DNA from: Tridacna crocea | Taxonomy: Eukaryota > Mollusca > Bivalvia > Cardiida > Cardiidae | NCBI GenBank assembly: GCA_943736015.1 | Contig: OX031071.1 | Span: 27,481,619-27,545,618 of the forward strand | DNA length: 64,000 nt | Reading direction: 5' to 3' | Shown here: positions 1 to 14,111 of the stretch, in pieces | Position numbering within the stretch: position 1 is the first letter of the stretch | Layout of the letters: each line of letters starts with the position of its first letter | The notes under the pieces: generated by a model | Databases searched by the model: none | Told to the model about the DNA's origin: nothing | Seen by the model: the letters and a program-made list of their open reading frames with translations, nothing else | Program-made: the position numbers and the translations under genes

Positions 1-579
1 GTTCCCGATAAATCCTTAAATAAATAAAATGAAACTTCAAATCGATAAAAAATAATCAAACCAAATTTTCCTATTTCCACGGTACTTTTTGTAAAAAATA
101 ATTCGACCTCTGTGCACAAAAATGTTGATTCATACAGTCCTCAAAAGGTCTTGGAGAAAGAAGCTCCATGCGTAGCAGCCTAAAGGTTGATATATTTGGA
201 TTTAAATTTTCAATTGAATACTCATCTTGACCTGCACAACTACGCTCATTCCAATATTTGAAAAACAGCTAATAGTGCAGTCCTCAAATTATACTGCACG
301 CTATTTTGCTCTCTGATCTTGACTTGCGATATTCAATTAGTCCAAATAGATGGTCTGATCTTGATCTACGTTGATTAATGACAATTGAGCTACACGCTCA
401 ACGACAAACTTCTCTTGTTTACATGAATGTTTCATCACGTCTATGTACATGGACCGGAAGCCTAATACTCTATTAATCTATTGTATTGTATTGTATTGAT
501 TTAAACATAAGTGGAAATCTAGAAATTGGAGTAATGTTTCCTCTAGAACATTTTGTACCCATGCGGAATTAGAAAACTA
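1..579. other. 3' flank of the calmodulin-like gene, no feature seen
   Basis: AT-rich sequence with no credible exon or known repeat, apart from GATCTTGAC-type scraps at 310-370 and TATTGTATTGTATTG at 479-497. It may include distal 3' UTR. Confidence 0.4.
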
Positions 580-797
580 TTAACTATTTACCAAACCACA
601 AAATTTTAGACTTGCCCAAATTGAAAACATTTACAGACGACAAAGTAAACATGACTCAAAAATTGAAACTTAACTTTGGTGAGTAGAAAACCATGTAGGA
701 AAAGGTTACCAGCATTTTCTCCTTTACCTACAATGTTTTCAGAAGGCTTCTTCTCTGGGTCATTAAAAGCAGGGATTGTTTGGCAAAGAGATAATTG
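580..797. mobile_element. piggyBac-like MITE (family A), diverged
   Basis: TTAACTATTTACCAAACCAC starts it and ATTGTTTGGCAAAGAG ends it. The central palindrome (GGAAAAGG..CCAGCATTTTCTCCTTT) is partly deleted. Confidence 0.7.
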
Positions 798-1119
798 GAA
801 TCCCGTTCCCGCTTTGACCTTAGAACTTAAGTGGAAGTACAAAACAAGAAATCAGAATTCAATTTCCGCCCTTTGAACAAATGTTTTCATCCATCCGAAG
901 GAATGTTTTTCTAATTCCGCTTAGGTCTACGGTCGATAGGAAGGGCACGGTCCTGTAACTGGGATTATGGTATTATACGTTTCAAATTACTGCGAGTACA
1001 AAAATATACAATATACAGTGGTACAAAATTATTTGAAATCTGTTTAAACTTTAAAGCCGTTTTCTAATGCCGAACACTGAACATCTAGTTTGTTATTTTG
1101 ATTTCACATACTATGTAAA

Positions 1120-1151
1120 CTACGTTGCTTCACACCATATCTTGACAAACT
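1120..1151 (-). CDS. calmodulin-like gene, last coding exon
   Basis: This 32-nt coding segment follows a TATTTTCAG acceptor and reads (E)FVKIWCEAT then TAG. It is in the phase left by exon E and supplies the invariant Glu of EF-hand 4 plus the FVK of its exit helix, as in calmodulin's EEFVKMM. The 3' UTR must lie below 1120. I did not find a clear polyadenylation signal there. Confidence 0.88.
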
Positions 1152-4100
1152 CTGAAAATATATAAAAGAAAAATATTACTTTCATACAATAAAACTCGTA
1201 ACTCTGGAGACCTCGTACCCTTGAGACTGGGGTACGAGTTCTCCAGGGTACGAGTCCTCCAGGGTACAAGTTCTCCAGGGTACGAGTTCTTCAGGGTACG
1301 AGTCGCCAGGGTACGAGTTCTCCAGGGTACGAGTTCTCCAGGGTACGAGTTCTCCAGGGTACGAGTTCTTCAGGGTACGAGTCCTCCAGGGTACGAGTTC
1401 TCCAGGGTACGAGTTCTCCAGGGTACGAGTTCTTCAGGGTACGAGTTCTCCAGGGTACGAGTTCTCCAGGGTACGAGTTCTCCAGGGTACGAGTCGCCAG
1501 GGTACAAGTTTTCCAGGGTACGAGTCCTCCAGGGTACAAGTTCTCCAGGGTACGAGTTCTTCAGGGTACGAGTCGCCAGGGTACAAGTTCTCCAGGGTAC
1601 GAGTTCTTCAGGGTACAAGTTCTCCAGGGTACGAGTTCTCCAGGGTACGAGTTCTACTGATACCAATAAAACAGGTGAACTCTTTGGTTGCTAAGCTCGA
1701 GGTGAACTTTAAGGACAATGGAGGTCCAAGTTCAGATTGCAGAGGGAGATTTTAGGACAAAGAATAGAGTGCTGGTAACTTGAGAAATTCTTTTTGTCGT
1801 ATATTTTCTAACCTATCAAAGACAACTCCAAGCATTTCATACATCCAATTTTCCATTAGTAGACCGTTTAAATTTAGATGAGTGATATTCTATTTTCATC
1901 TGGTAAAGGTACATTTTTGTCATTGGCGTTATTTTAGTAAAAATGACGTTTCTAGTCTGACGGACTTTTATGCTCTTTCTTTGCCAAAACGCATGTAATG
2001 AAATTGTCGGTCACTTTAGTGCACATTCCATCAATGTTATCTACTAGTATTTTACTCTGAGTGTTTTTTAAGTATTCTTTAACAGTTATCGTCTCTTTGT
2101 ATACCTTTGACTTCATAATACTCCAAAGGAAGAAGTCACACAAGTTGAGGTCGGGATTGTGTTTAGGCCATGATATTCGGCAACCTCTTATCTCCGGATA
2201 TTGTCTCGATATTACCCTATAACCAAGCATATCGTACAGTAAGACTGTCACAGAAACAGATGTGTCTGCAGTAGCACTATCCTACATGAACCAAGTGTCC
2301 TGCAAAGTGGGTGACTTCATCCTAACCTCAACCTGTGTGACTCCTTTCCGTTAGGTTATTTAAAGTCAGTCGTGTACAATCCCATCCTAAACAACACAGA
2401 CATGTTGTTAAAGAACATTTAAAGTGAAATCAAGATGACTGATATTGGAGTGATAGACAATTTCATCGAGAGTGTAAGGAAAGGAAAGTTCATAACTGAC
2501 CGTAACAATGAAAACGTCATTAAATATTAAAATAACGCTAATGACAAAAACGGCACTTTTGAATAAAAACCTGTATAAAAGAGCAAAATTTAATGAAAAT
2601 TGAATCAAAATATTACAAAAAAAATCACACATTTCATTTACATGTATATACATTTTTGTCTTTTTATCTTATATTTTAAACCTAATTATGAATGTACGAA
2701 AATGTTACATTACTCTCCGGACACCTTATACTATCAATTTGGACCAGTCTAAAATTTTGACGTTTGGTAAATGGTTAATAGAGATACAGTCATACTATAA
2801 TGACATATTCTACCTTCATCGTTAATTCTACTGTCACCGTTTTGCTTTTAAAGAACAGATACAAGGTAGAGAACTTTTATCAAAATTTACAGATTTAACT
2901 AAAACATACTAATCTCCCTTTAACTGAATAGTTTATCCGGAAACAGTGATGGAATGTGAGATTTCATTAGTTATGGTTCCGATCAGTGAAATTTACCATA
3001 TTTATCATCTCCCACTAGATGGCATTCTAAAACCTACATTTCTAGTGTTTTACTTTATAATGTAATGCTTTCTTATGAGGGGGTGGTGGAAGATACACAG
3101 CGTGGAATTACATAAAACAACTACTCTGGACTTTGACGAAAGTCCAAACAACGAAAGGGAAAAAAGGTGGTAGTTGCATAAAATTATTTGTTGTTATTGT
3201 AGTTGTTTCTGTGAAATATCGATTTTGTTTAACCAATTACCACACAATCCCTACTTTTGACACCTCTGAGAAAGAAGCCTTTTGAAAACACTGGGGAAAA
3301 TGGAGAAAATGCTCATCACCGGCATTTTCTCCTTTTCCCCCAGTGTTTTCTACCCTTCCAAGAACAAATTTCATTTTTTCAGTCACCTTTATTCTGTCGT
3401 CTGCAATGCTTTCAATTTGAACCAGTCTAAAATTTTGTCGTGTGGTAAAGAGTTACTTATATTAACATTGTCAGAATAATATTCACCCTCGGCTGTGCTA
3501 CACGTCAATGTATTATTTATGATGTTCACTCAATAAAATAAATCTCAATCTTTCACCGAAAAAAAAGCTGAAGTCCTCTATATAGTGACATATCCTACCT
3601 TCATAGTTGATTCTACCGTCACCGTCTATATCGGCCTGCTTCATCATGTCTTCTAGCTCTTTATCCGTCAAACATTCTCCTAGCTTTTTCATTGCTACTC
3701 TGAAAACAGGAAAACCTTTGTGTAAGTTGTAAGTTTCATTTTAGATATGCTCCATGATAAAGGGGCTTAATGCATCTGCGAACAGTCTTGGCCCAGGTCA
3801 GCCTACGCACTATCGTCAATTCCCTGTTAGTCAAAACTACTCAAAATGAGTCAAAACTTTTCGCGTCAAAACTAGGCAAAATGAGCCAAAACTTTTCGCT
3901 ATTAGTCCATTCCCTGTTAGTCAAAACTACTCAAAATGAGTCAAAACTTTTCGCGTCAAAACTAGGCAAAATGAGCCAAAACTTTTCGCTATTAGTCCAT
4001 TCCCTGTTAGTTAAAACTAGTCAAAATGAGCCAAAACTTTTCGCTATTAGTCCATTCCCTGTTAGTCAAAACTACTCAAAATGAGTCAAAACTTTTCGCG

Positions 4101-7100
4101 TCAAAACTAGGCAAAATGAGCCAAAACTTTTCGCTATTAGTCCATTCCCTGTTAGTTAAAACTAGTCAAAATGAGCCAAAACTTTTCGCTATTAGTCAAT
4201 TCCGTGTATGTCCAAGGATCAGTCTACCTCATGGCTAAGTCGATTATTAAAGAAAGTAGCTTTTATGGATCCATAATCACGGGAATACTCGCTTGGTATC
4301 GTGTATCATGGAGATGCATTAAGCCCATTTTTGCCAGAGCGCGGCCCATTTATAGTGTCTTTCAAAACGCCTTAAATTAAGGCGGTACTGATTTACATAA
4401 GGCTATCCCTCGTAAGAGCCATGAAAAGTCAAAGCGTTGAGAACGCTGAAGTGGTAAAAAGAAGGAAACCATTGTGTGGAACCAATAATTTGAAAGAAGA
4501 AGTGAAATAGTATTTAACTATTGGCTTGAAAGTCAGCCTACCAAGCAAATTAATACCTTTTAATTTTGGTTGAAGGGAGAGTACTCATGACAAAGTTAAC
4601 ATTATCTGTGTATTAGTGGTTTCCCTTTAATCATTACGAGGAGTCAGAAGTAACGTCCCTTGACAGTAGGATGCATGATAGATAGAAAGAGAATCCATGT
4701 GATATATCGAATAAGATTAAGGTTGTACCTGAAAATTACATTTTTTAAATATCTGTGGCCCTTTGCATTTAATTCCCAACATTACAAACAATTATTTCGA
4801 TCTATAAATATTCATGCCCAATCAAATGGAGTAGTGTGCATTCATGAGATGAACAACCCATGGGACGGAATGGTTTTGGAACGAAAATGCCCTTGACCAA
4901 GCAATTGATAGACAAATTATGTATCATTGCGTCAATGGAAAGCTATGACTGAGTGAAGCTATTTTTAATCAAAAATTAGTATTTTCACGATCGATGGCCT
5001 CACCCATTGTATTTTATCATTTCCAATTACATATCTAAGCGCTATCGAAAAATCTCATTTGCCTTAGAAAAATTGAATATAATCGGGTTTCTTTCCTTCC
5101 ACTTTGCACAAAATACGATACATGATTTTCAAAATTCAGTATTGAACTCATAGTAGTATAGTCTTGGACAAATACTACAAAAACGCTTTATAAAATATTG
5201 TTAGAGAAGGCAGAAATGTTTATTACAGTTCCTTGTTCTCCCACAACTTGGAACCCCTCACTTTTTTGCTGACCCCAACGATACTGTCTACCCCTTCCAC
5301 TCAAAATTCCTTTATTTGAACCACATTTGATTTGTCGTCCGCAAAAGCTTTCAATTTAGAATTCAATTTTGAGCCACTCTCTGACAAAAGGAGGCTTTAT
5401 TCATCTCCGTGATGAATGATACCGATCGAGTCATCACAGTATTATTACGGTCCCACAAAGTCCTTTTTCTATAACAACGGACTCAATCATCTGGTACACT
5501 GGTCCTTTGACATACAGAAAATTGACTACAAGCAAAAGGTTTTGATTCGGGTCAGCCTGCACGGACTATGCAGACTGACTTGTGTCGATACATTTTTGCA
5601 GATGCATCAAGTTCCTTTTCACAGAGCATGGCTCGTTCTTTTTTTTTGTTGTGCGGTACAGAGTCTTACATGACGCATCACTCTCCCCGATATAGGGGAG
5701 ATAATAGCGCTATAAAATAGCAATGGAGAAAATGGCTTTTATCAATACGTTTGAGGAGAAATCAATCCCGTTTAAGCTCCAGATTTCTTTAAACTGCTGA
5801 TCATAGCTGAATGAATCGCATCAGGTAGCGTTTTATTGAGTAAACTTTCAAAGTAACGGTTGTCGCACAGAAAAGTGGTTCGGTTCTGTATCCAGGAGGC
5901 CAAAATTAGATAAATGAGTATTTGACAAAATGCCATCTAGCCGGAGATATTGATCCCATACACCATTTTGTGTTGGTTTTACATGTATTTATAAAGCTAT
6001 GTTTACACAGCTGAGCTACTATACACAATTTCAAGATTAAAACATCTCTGTCTCTGTCTGTCTGTCTCTCTCTCTAGCTGTAAGGATGCTGTGACGTTGT
6101 ACCTTTAATGTTGTCTGTATCTTAAGTACGTGTTGTAGAATTAAATCTGACTTCATTCCATATAATTCAGTTTGGAAGGCGTTAAATTAGCTATAAACTA
6201 GATTAAGATGCTTTTCTTGTATACGGGAGCCAGAAACGTTCCATACCAATTGCCTGTTCGCTTTAATTAACTCTTAGGCTTCTACACTCGACTCAACGAC
6301 CTTTTGCGGACAGTGTAGATCAAGGTCAGACTGCACAGAACGTGCAGTCTGATCTTGAACCTACACTGTCCGCTAGGGAGATATTGTTTACCCCAAAAAT
6401 AGATTTAAAAGAGCAAAATTCTGTTTTTTATTATCTGCTTGAAGTTTTGTTTACAGCACTTAACAGGCTAAATGTTAATTCTGAACGAGCTGCAAGTTTT
6501 CTTCTGAACATATGTGTCTTTTTTAGGGATGGGCGAAGGGGATATTAGGGTGATCAGATGGTACCCTTCCTTGGCAACGGTGCGAAATGCTTACGGCACA
6601 GTCTGCTGTTGACATCTACATGTAGCACTTCAACATAAACATGTTTATTTCCTTACTATAGGACCCATGCTCTGTAAAAATTGGGCAAAATTCATCTGCG
6701 GAAACGATGGAACCAGGTCAGCCTGCGCAATTCGCAGTCGTGGGTTCGAATTCAAACAGATGTGAATATATCATTTATAACACTGTGCTTATCGTTTGTT
6801 TGGGTTTTTACTCAACAAAAAGCAAAATCATCACCAATGTTTATGAATTTTCCTCACAAAATATAAACCTTCTCTCAAGAATTCGACCCCCCCCCATTTT
6901 TTCCCCTCCATCCCTGTGTGTCTTTTTTTTTCTCATTTTATAAGACATGTAGCTTTATTAATGAAAACCAGAAGGTCATAGACCTATGAGGTGTATGAAA
7001 AACATATAAATGTATAGTACAATATGGCGAACCTTTTCCAATATTATGAAAAGTAATTTAGCATTATCCTTTTTGATAAATCCCCTTCATTCCATTAATG

Positions 7101-10100
7101 TCTTCCTTGTTCGAAACGAAAAAGCAAGGTAGACAAATGGATTGCTGGGGAATAAATCGAAAAACATCATCTGCAAAAAATTGCGTAACTATTCTTTAAT
7201 GATAACTTACTATCATTCCATCTGCGTTCAAAATTGAGAATAAACAAAGGGAGCCATAGAAAATCGTCATGTTCAGAAACATTTGTAATAACTATAATGT
7301 TACTTGATTAATCAAACAAATTTGCAGAAGTATATTACATATTTACAATATAGTCGTAATAAAGCGTAAAAGATAAACAATGGAAATAGGAAATAACCAC
7401 TGGCATAGGATTAGATCAGACTGTGCAAATATGCAAAAATAAGAACTTAACGCCGAAAGTAGCGAAAATTGCAAAAAGTGTGAAACAAGATCAGACTGAA
7501 ATAAACACTGGCATAGGATTAGATCAGACTGTACAAATGTGCAAAAGTAAGAACTTAACGCCGAAAGTAGCGAAAATTGCGGAAAGTGTGAAACAAGATC
7601 AGACTGAAATAACCACTGGCATAGGATTAGATCAGACTGTGCAAATGTGCAAAAATAAGAACTTAAGGCCGAAAGTAGCGAAAATTGCGGAAAGTGTGAA
7701 ACAAGATCAGACTGTACACAAATACAGGCCTGTTCATGTCAACACCTTCTTTATAAAAGAAAGTATACAAAAAAAAAAAACCTTTAGTGTAAGACAGGAT
7801 CATATACTGAGGACATGTGCAAACAAAGGTTGCAAACTGAAAAACCCGAAAAACAACAAAAATATCTATAATAAAGAAGAGCGTGGAACAAGATCAGACT
7901 GTACTTGCAGATCAGACCGATCTCATTCCACACCTTCCTTCAAAGCACAAAAGTTAAAATAGCGAAAGTAACGAAATGTAAGACAATATTAGACTGCATA
8001 TTACATATGACATGATAATAAACATAATATAAACATATGTATAAAAATGTAGTCAGGAGCTACGAATCTTCTGTTCTTTTATACAGAATACTATTTCTTA
8101 GCATGAATGCTTTGTTTACATAATTACCAAGCCCTCTTATCAAACTAGTATTGTCGGAATTCATAAGTTCTAAAAATTTGTACATGCAAGGATGTTCCCA
8201 GAAATGTTTTGGTATAAACTGCTGTCTCAATTCTGAAAAAACTTGACATTGAATGACAAAGTGGTATTCATCTTCCAAAACATTACAAAAAGAGCATTTG
8301 CGATCATTAAATGGAATACTAATTAATGGAATTTTATACTGCTTGGACCGTTTTCCACACAATTCCGAGTTTTAACAAACCTGAAAGAGAAAGCTTTTAG
8401 AAACATTGTGGGAAAGAAGAAAATACTGGTAACCATCATTTTCTCTTTTTTCCGCAATGTTTTCTGCCTTATCAAAGACACCCAGCGTTATTTGAGCTAC
8501 AGTTATTTTGTTCCCTCGAGTGCTTTAAATAACCCATTATCACACAGCAAAATTTTAGACCTACCCAAATTGAAAGCATCTGCAATTTCAAAGTGACTCA
8601 AATGGTGCAACTTTCCTTTGATAGGGTAGAAAACTTTGTGGGAAAAGGAGAAAATGCTGGTAACCAGCATTTTCTCCTTTTCCCACAATGTTTTCAAAAG
8701 GCTTCGTCCTCCAAAGTGTTAAAACTTGTCATTAATTAGTTTAGTTTAAACATATTTATTTTACATCGATTGAGAAACAAGTTCTTACAACTGATACTAA
8801 TCTCTCTCGGTTCTGCTTCCTGGGAACTACACCAGTACTCGTGCCGAAAGTGTGAGCCAATGAAAAATCCCAAAGTTGACACCCCCTCTCAGGTATCGAA
8901 CTCAGGACCCTTAGATTATGAGGCCGACGCTCTACCTCACGACCACGGACATCACAAGTCGACATTGTGTGGTAAAGGGTTAAATTTGGTCAAGTCCAAA
9001 ATTGTGCCCTTGATAAAGAGTATAGATCAACTCTTAGGTTACAAGGCATGATTTACCTACCTTTAGCGGACAGTGTAGATCCAAGATCAGACTGCAAGTT
9101 CTGTGCAGACTGATCTTGGATTTACACCGTCCGATAAGGAGATATTTTAACAAGTTAGAAGCAGCATTTTTCGAGTCTGTACTATCACCTTAAAAAATTA
9201 CTTAGCGGGATAGGGGTGCAGGTTTCTCCCTGTTGGGTTTATTATCCGATCATTACATGCTGGTCGCTCGTCCCAAAGGTAATCAATATGTAATCAGACA
9301 ACATCGTTATCGAAGTTAACCCTTTCAGTCCTTGTGATGGCTCATCTTGACCTACACTGTCCACAAAAACAGCCTCTGTTGAAGTAAACATCTTTAAATA
9401 TTTACCCTTTACCAGATGAAAATATATTGAAGACATTCGACTCCAAAACATTTCTCTATTTCCCGCAATGTTTAACTCTTTGCCAAACGACAAAATTTCA
9501 GACTGGTCCAAATTGAAAGCACTTGCAAACGAAACAAACTCAACAACTGAAATTTGTTTACAGCAGGGTAGAAAATAATGTAGGAAAAGGAGAAAATGCT
9601 GGTTACCAGCATTTTCTCCTTTACTCACAATGTTTTCAAAAGGCTTCTTTCTCAGGGTCGTAAAAACCAGGTATTGTTTGGTAAAGGGTTAAACAAGCCT
9701 TCTTTTTCATAGTTGTCAAAATCGGGACTGTGGTAATGGGTTAAGATTTCTTTCCACAGATCATTACAAGCAGGTTGCCTGTCTCTAGGGTAATTTATAT
9801 GCAATCAGACCGCGATTTCATTTCTTGACATGTCTCAATAAAAGGCAGTCTGATCTTGGTCTTTACTGTCCGCAAAAACAGCTGTTGTTGTTGTAGACAT
9901 TACAAGTATTTTTTTTCCAAATACCAAAGTTATATATGTGTCCAAAGTCTACACCATCATAGACTACAGATAAATTGTTGCTCGATATGTGGAATTTCTC
10001 TTTGACAGAAAACATTGGTGAGCAGAAGAGAAAATGATGGTTACCAGCATTTTTCACTAAAGCCTTCTTTCTCTGCGTTGTTTAAAACTCGGAATTGTGT

Positions 10101-13100
10101 AGTAATGGTTTTTTTTTTTTTTTTTTATTATACATGTATATGGTGTTTAATACCGTTTTCAGATACTATTTCAGTTATATCAGAGCGGCCAGTGCAACTT
10201 TTTGTACTTTCTTGCAATTTCTGTGGCCAGTACTCCACACGACATTCTATATAAGCCATTTGCTCCTTTCCCACATAGCCATCGTCGAAACAATAGGCAG
10301 AAGTATGGGGCGTCTATATCAGTCCCGAGAAAATTACATGTCCAATCATTTCAAGTAGGCCGCCCGTCTCAAGGGTAATCTATATGTAAACTGACTGCGC
10401 TTTTCATTTGTGGCGGAATCATAATAACCTCTTTAATTTTTAAAGTCTGATCACGATCTACACTTTTTTGCATAATCAGCTACTATTATTGTTGACATTA
10501 CACTAAGATTTCTTCAAGAAGAGTTACATGTCCAATTATAACAAGCAGGTTGCCTGTCTCTAGGGTAATCTGTATGTAATCAGACCGGGCCTTGCATTTA
10601 CTGCAATAAAACCTCCATCAAATGATATTAATTTCTACCTGTCCAACTTCACCAAACAGAGTTGATTTCTACTGGTCCATTTATCTGTTAGGATGGTACG
10701 CGTGACTAGCTGACCTTTTGCGGACAGAGTAAATCAAGATCAAACTGCACAGAACGTATCATTCTCCAAGAATACCTTTGAAATAAGAGCCCTCCCGGGT
10801 GACTCAGTGGTGAGCATGTCTGACTCATAACCTGGTGGGTGTGAGTTCGGTACCCGGTTGAGGCGAACTTTCTTTCCGGCTTATTTTCGCCTCTCACCTC
10901 TGCTGAAGCATGTGAGAAAAGTAGTCAGTGGCTTTGGAAAAAAAGTTGTGTTAGAATTGGTATGAGAAAGCCAGGAAACACATGTGCGTCACCGACCGCC
11001 ATGATATGACCTTAGCTGTTAAAGTGGCGTAATACCATAAAACAACCAACCAACCAAATTTGAAATAAGAAACTTTGTGTTTTCTACATGTGCTAGAAAG
11101 TTTTACTTCTTTTATTTAGCAAGAAAAAGGTTAACTTTTACCAAACATTATATTTTACACGTCTACTGAACAAGCATCCCGAGTTTTCGAAAACAGAACA
11201 AAACAGTCGACGAGTAAAAATACACCTAGTCAAAATCACATGAAGTATAAAGCGATGTGGCCCGACACCCAAAAGGGACCATCTTGGAAATGCGAAAGAT
11301 GTCAACCCTGGTCAGAGTGTGCGAATTGCGCAGGCTGACCAGGGTTGACACTTTTCGCTTTTGTGTTATTATCTGTATAAAAAAAGTGGTCATTTTACTT
11401 TGTTATACAATCATTTTAAAACTATCAACTGAAAATGACCTGCCTTATCGTCGATCTTTTTTCATCTGATTGAAGTACGGAATTCCAAGATTTTTCTCTT
11501 TCGCGAGACGTGTCAAAACTATTATTTTGCAAAGCTCTCTCTCTCTCTCTCACGATTTTAAGGAAGACTCCTTTTTTAAAAACATCTCGGGAAAAGGGGG
11601 AATTGCTGGTAATTAGCATACTCCAATTTTCCGACAGGAATCATTTACTTCTATTGACGACACAGCTTTATTTTTCAAAACTTGTAGCATTTGCAAGACA
11701 ACAACAAGACAACAACAAGACAACAACAAACAACAACAAGACAACAACAAGACAACAACAACAACAAGACAACAACAAGACAACAACAACAACATAGCGA
11801 AGTGGACGCAAATGATGAGAGTTGTCTTTGAAATAGTAAACATTGTGGAAATCGGTAGTTACCTCTGTTTTCTCTTTTTCCACGATGTTTCCAAACATCC
11901 TCTTCCAAAGGTTCAGAGGTTGGTTCTTAATCACACAACCCGAAGGTTGACTGACTCTGAAGGAAAACACTTTTGAAAACATTTTGGTAAACGGAGAAAA
12001 CGTAGGGAACCAGCATTTTCTCCCTTTCCATATTTTTCTACGTCTTTCAATGATCTTCCATTCATTCCAAACACTTTCGAATTTTTCCTCTGCAGAAGAT
12101 TTCAGTTCGGAAGAGTCTAGGGTTTGTGGTTTGGTAAAGAGTTAACTCTTCACCACACAAACTTCACGTTTAATGACCCTGAGAAAGAGAGCAATTGAAA
12201 ATATTGTGGGAAAAGGTGAACATCTGGGCAACCAACATTTAGTCCTTTTCCCACAATTTTTTCTACCCTTCCCAAATCACATTTCAATTTTTCATCCATA
12301 TTTATTTTTTTCGTCTGCCAATGCTTCCGATTTGAACTAGTCCAAAATCTTGTCGTTTGGCGAAGAGTTAATCATAGATAGGCTAGCATTGACCTCAACA
12401 TTTTTTCTGATAAATAAGTGAAATAAAACTTTCTTGTAAAAGCTGGTCATAAAAAAAAGATAATTTTGTTTCTTATCTTCTCATAGATGCTAACCTATCA
12501 TTTGGAAAAGATAAAAAAAAAAAACTATCTGATTATCGGAAAGTGTAGATCCAAGATCAGACTACATGTTCTGTGTTCACGTTCTGTGCCATCTGGTCTT
12601 GGATCTACACTGTCCGCCTAAAGTTCAGTGAGTCGTGTTTAGCCGGCTATAGGTTAAGAGCGTCCCACAGGCATGGGCGGGTGCAACACTAGACTCTCAG
12701 CGTTTAGGAATAAATGCATTTTTGAACATGGACGAGGTCCGTTGGGGACGAATCGACTTCTTCAACTTTTATCTCATTTAAATCAATTGAACCATGCCTG
12801 ATAAAAGGGGGCTTAATGCATCTCCACAATCTATCGTACTATGCAAGGCATCACATAATTATGGGTCTGTAAAAACTTTTTTACAGGATAAACAACTGGA
12901 TCAGAATGTAGATTGGTCCTCTGCCATGAGGAAATCTGACAAATAGTAAAAATCAAATTGGCCGAGGTAAGTTTGTACAGACTGCGCATGCTCAACAGGG
13001 TTGATGTATTTTTTATGTGTGTATTAAGCCCCATCCTTACAGACCATGACTCAATTTCTAATAATTATTTTCCAACTATAGTAGTGTTTTCTGAAAATTC

Positions 13101-14035
13101 TATATTTTCATTTTACCTAGATAAAATTTCCGGGAAACTTTAATTTATTGCAATAGTTTTCTAAAATAATCCTGATAGTTGTTATGTATCTCGTGGCAGA
13201 TTAATGTCACCAAACTATAGTTACGTTAAACTTACGCAAATTTTGTTCGTAAATATACTTCAGTGAAACGGGGGACCAGAGGTATATTAGTATTCAAACT
13301 CTGATGTATTTTGATACAGACAGCAAAAAAGAAAGGTAACCTAGCGAGAATTTGGGTTTCTTTTTTCTCATCGTGTTGTATATTGTTGAAAATTCAGATT
13401 TTAGTTAGATATTTTGTTAACAAGACCATGACTGAAAAAAAAAAACAGCAACTAAGACTGATATATATTTTTAGAAATGTACCATTGATAGGAAACCCAT
13501 CCGGGCATTAACCATTACGTATGTTAACGTATGTCTCTTATTTCAAGGAGACATGCATCAAATCATGTCCATGTTTAAGCCTGCATAATATAAGAGCCGG
13601 TGTAATGCAGATAAATGACCATCCCCTACAAAATGACCCGGGACATTATTCTACGTAGAGAAATGACCCCAGAAAACATTTCACTACGTAGAGGAATGAC
13701 CCGGGTCATTATTCTACGTAGAGAAATGACCCATGGGTCATTTTGTAGGGGAGGGACATTTCTCTGCACTACACCCGCATTTTTACACATGCGTAAACGA
13801 CTATTAATTCACTGAAATATAACAATACCGAAAAGTAGGTGAAAGGTCTGCTACTTTGCCTGCATATTTAGCTCAGGTGCGGATAAAGATAACGACTGAT
13901 TTACCTCAATTCTTTAGCATCGATAAAACCATTTCCATCTTTGTCAAATGTGCGGAAGGCTGAACGAATAACGTCCTCTTTGTGAGTGAAGTTGGCATCA
14001 CCTGAAAGTCAACACTGGTTTTATTAATGCCGTAT

Positions 14036-14111
<76 letters not shown>

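Noticed and set aside
60-236. Alternative last exon of the calmodulin-like gene after a CAG at 236-234
   Set aside because: It is in phase and open but reads GQDEYSIENLNPN, unlike any EF-hand C-terminus, whereas 1151-1120 gives EEFVK.
1221-1694. 157-codon ORF and its minus-strand partners
   Set aside because: Artefacts of a 15-bp minisatellite whose period is a multiple of three.
7423-7962. 179-codon ORF with repeated [13 protein letters not shown]
   Set aside because: It follows a 108-bp tandem repeat; past the repeats the frame is low-complexity and has no domain.
9242-9628. 128-codon minus-strand ORF and many 60-100-codon ORFs containing [12 protein letters not shown]
   Set aside because: They are translations of the family A MITE core and recur at every copy.
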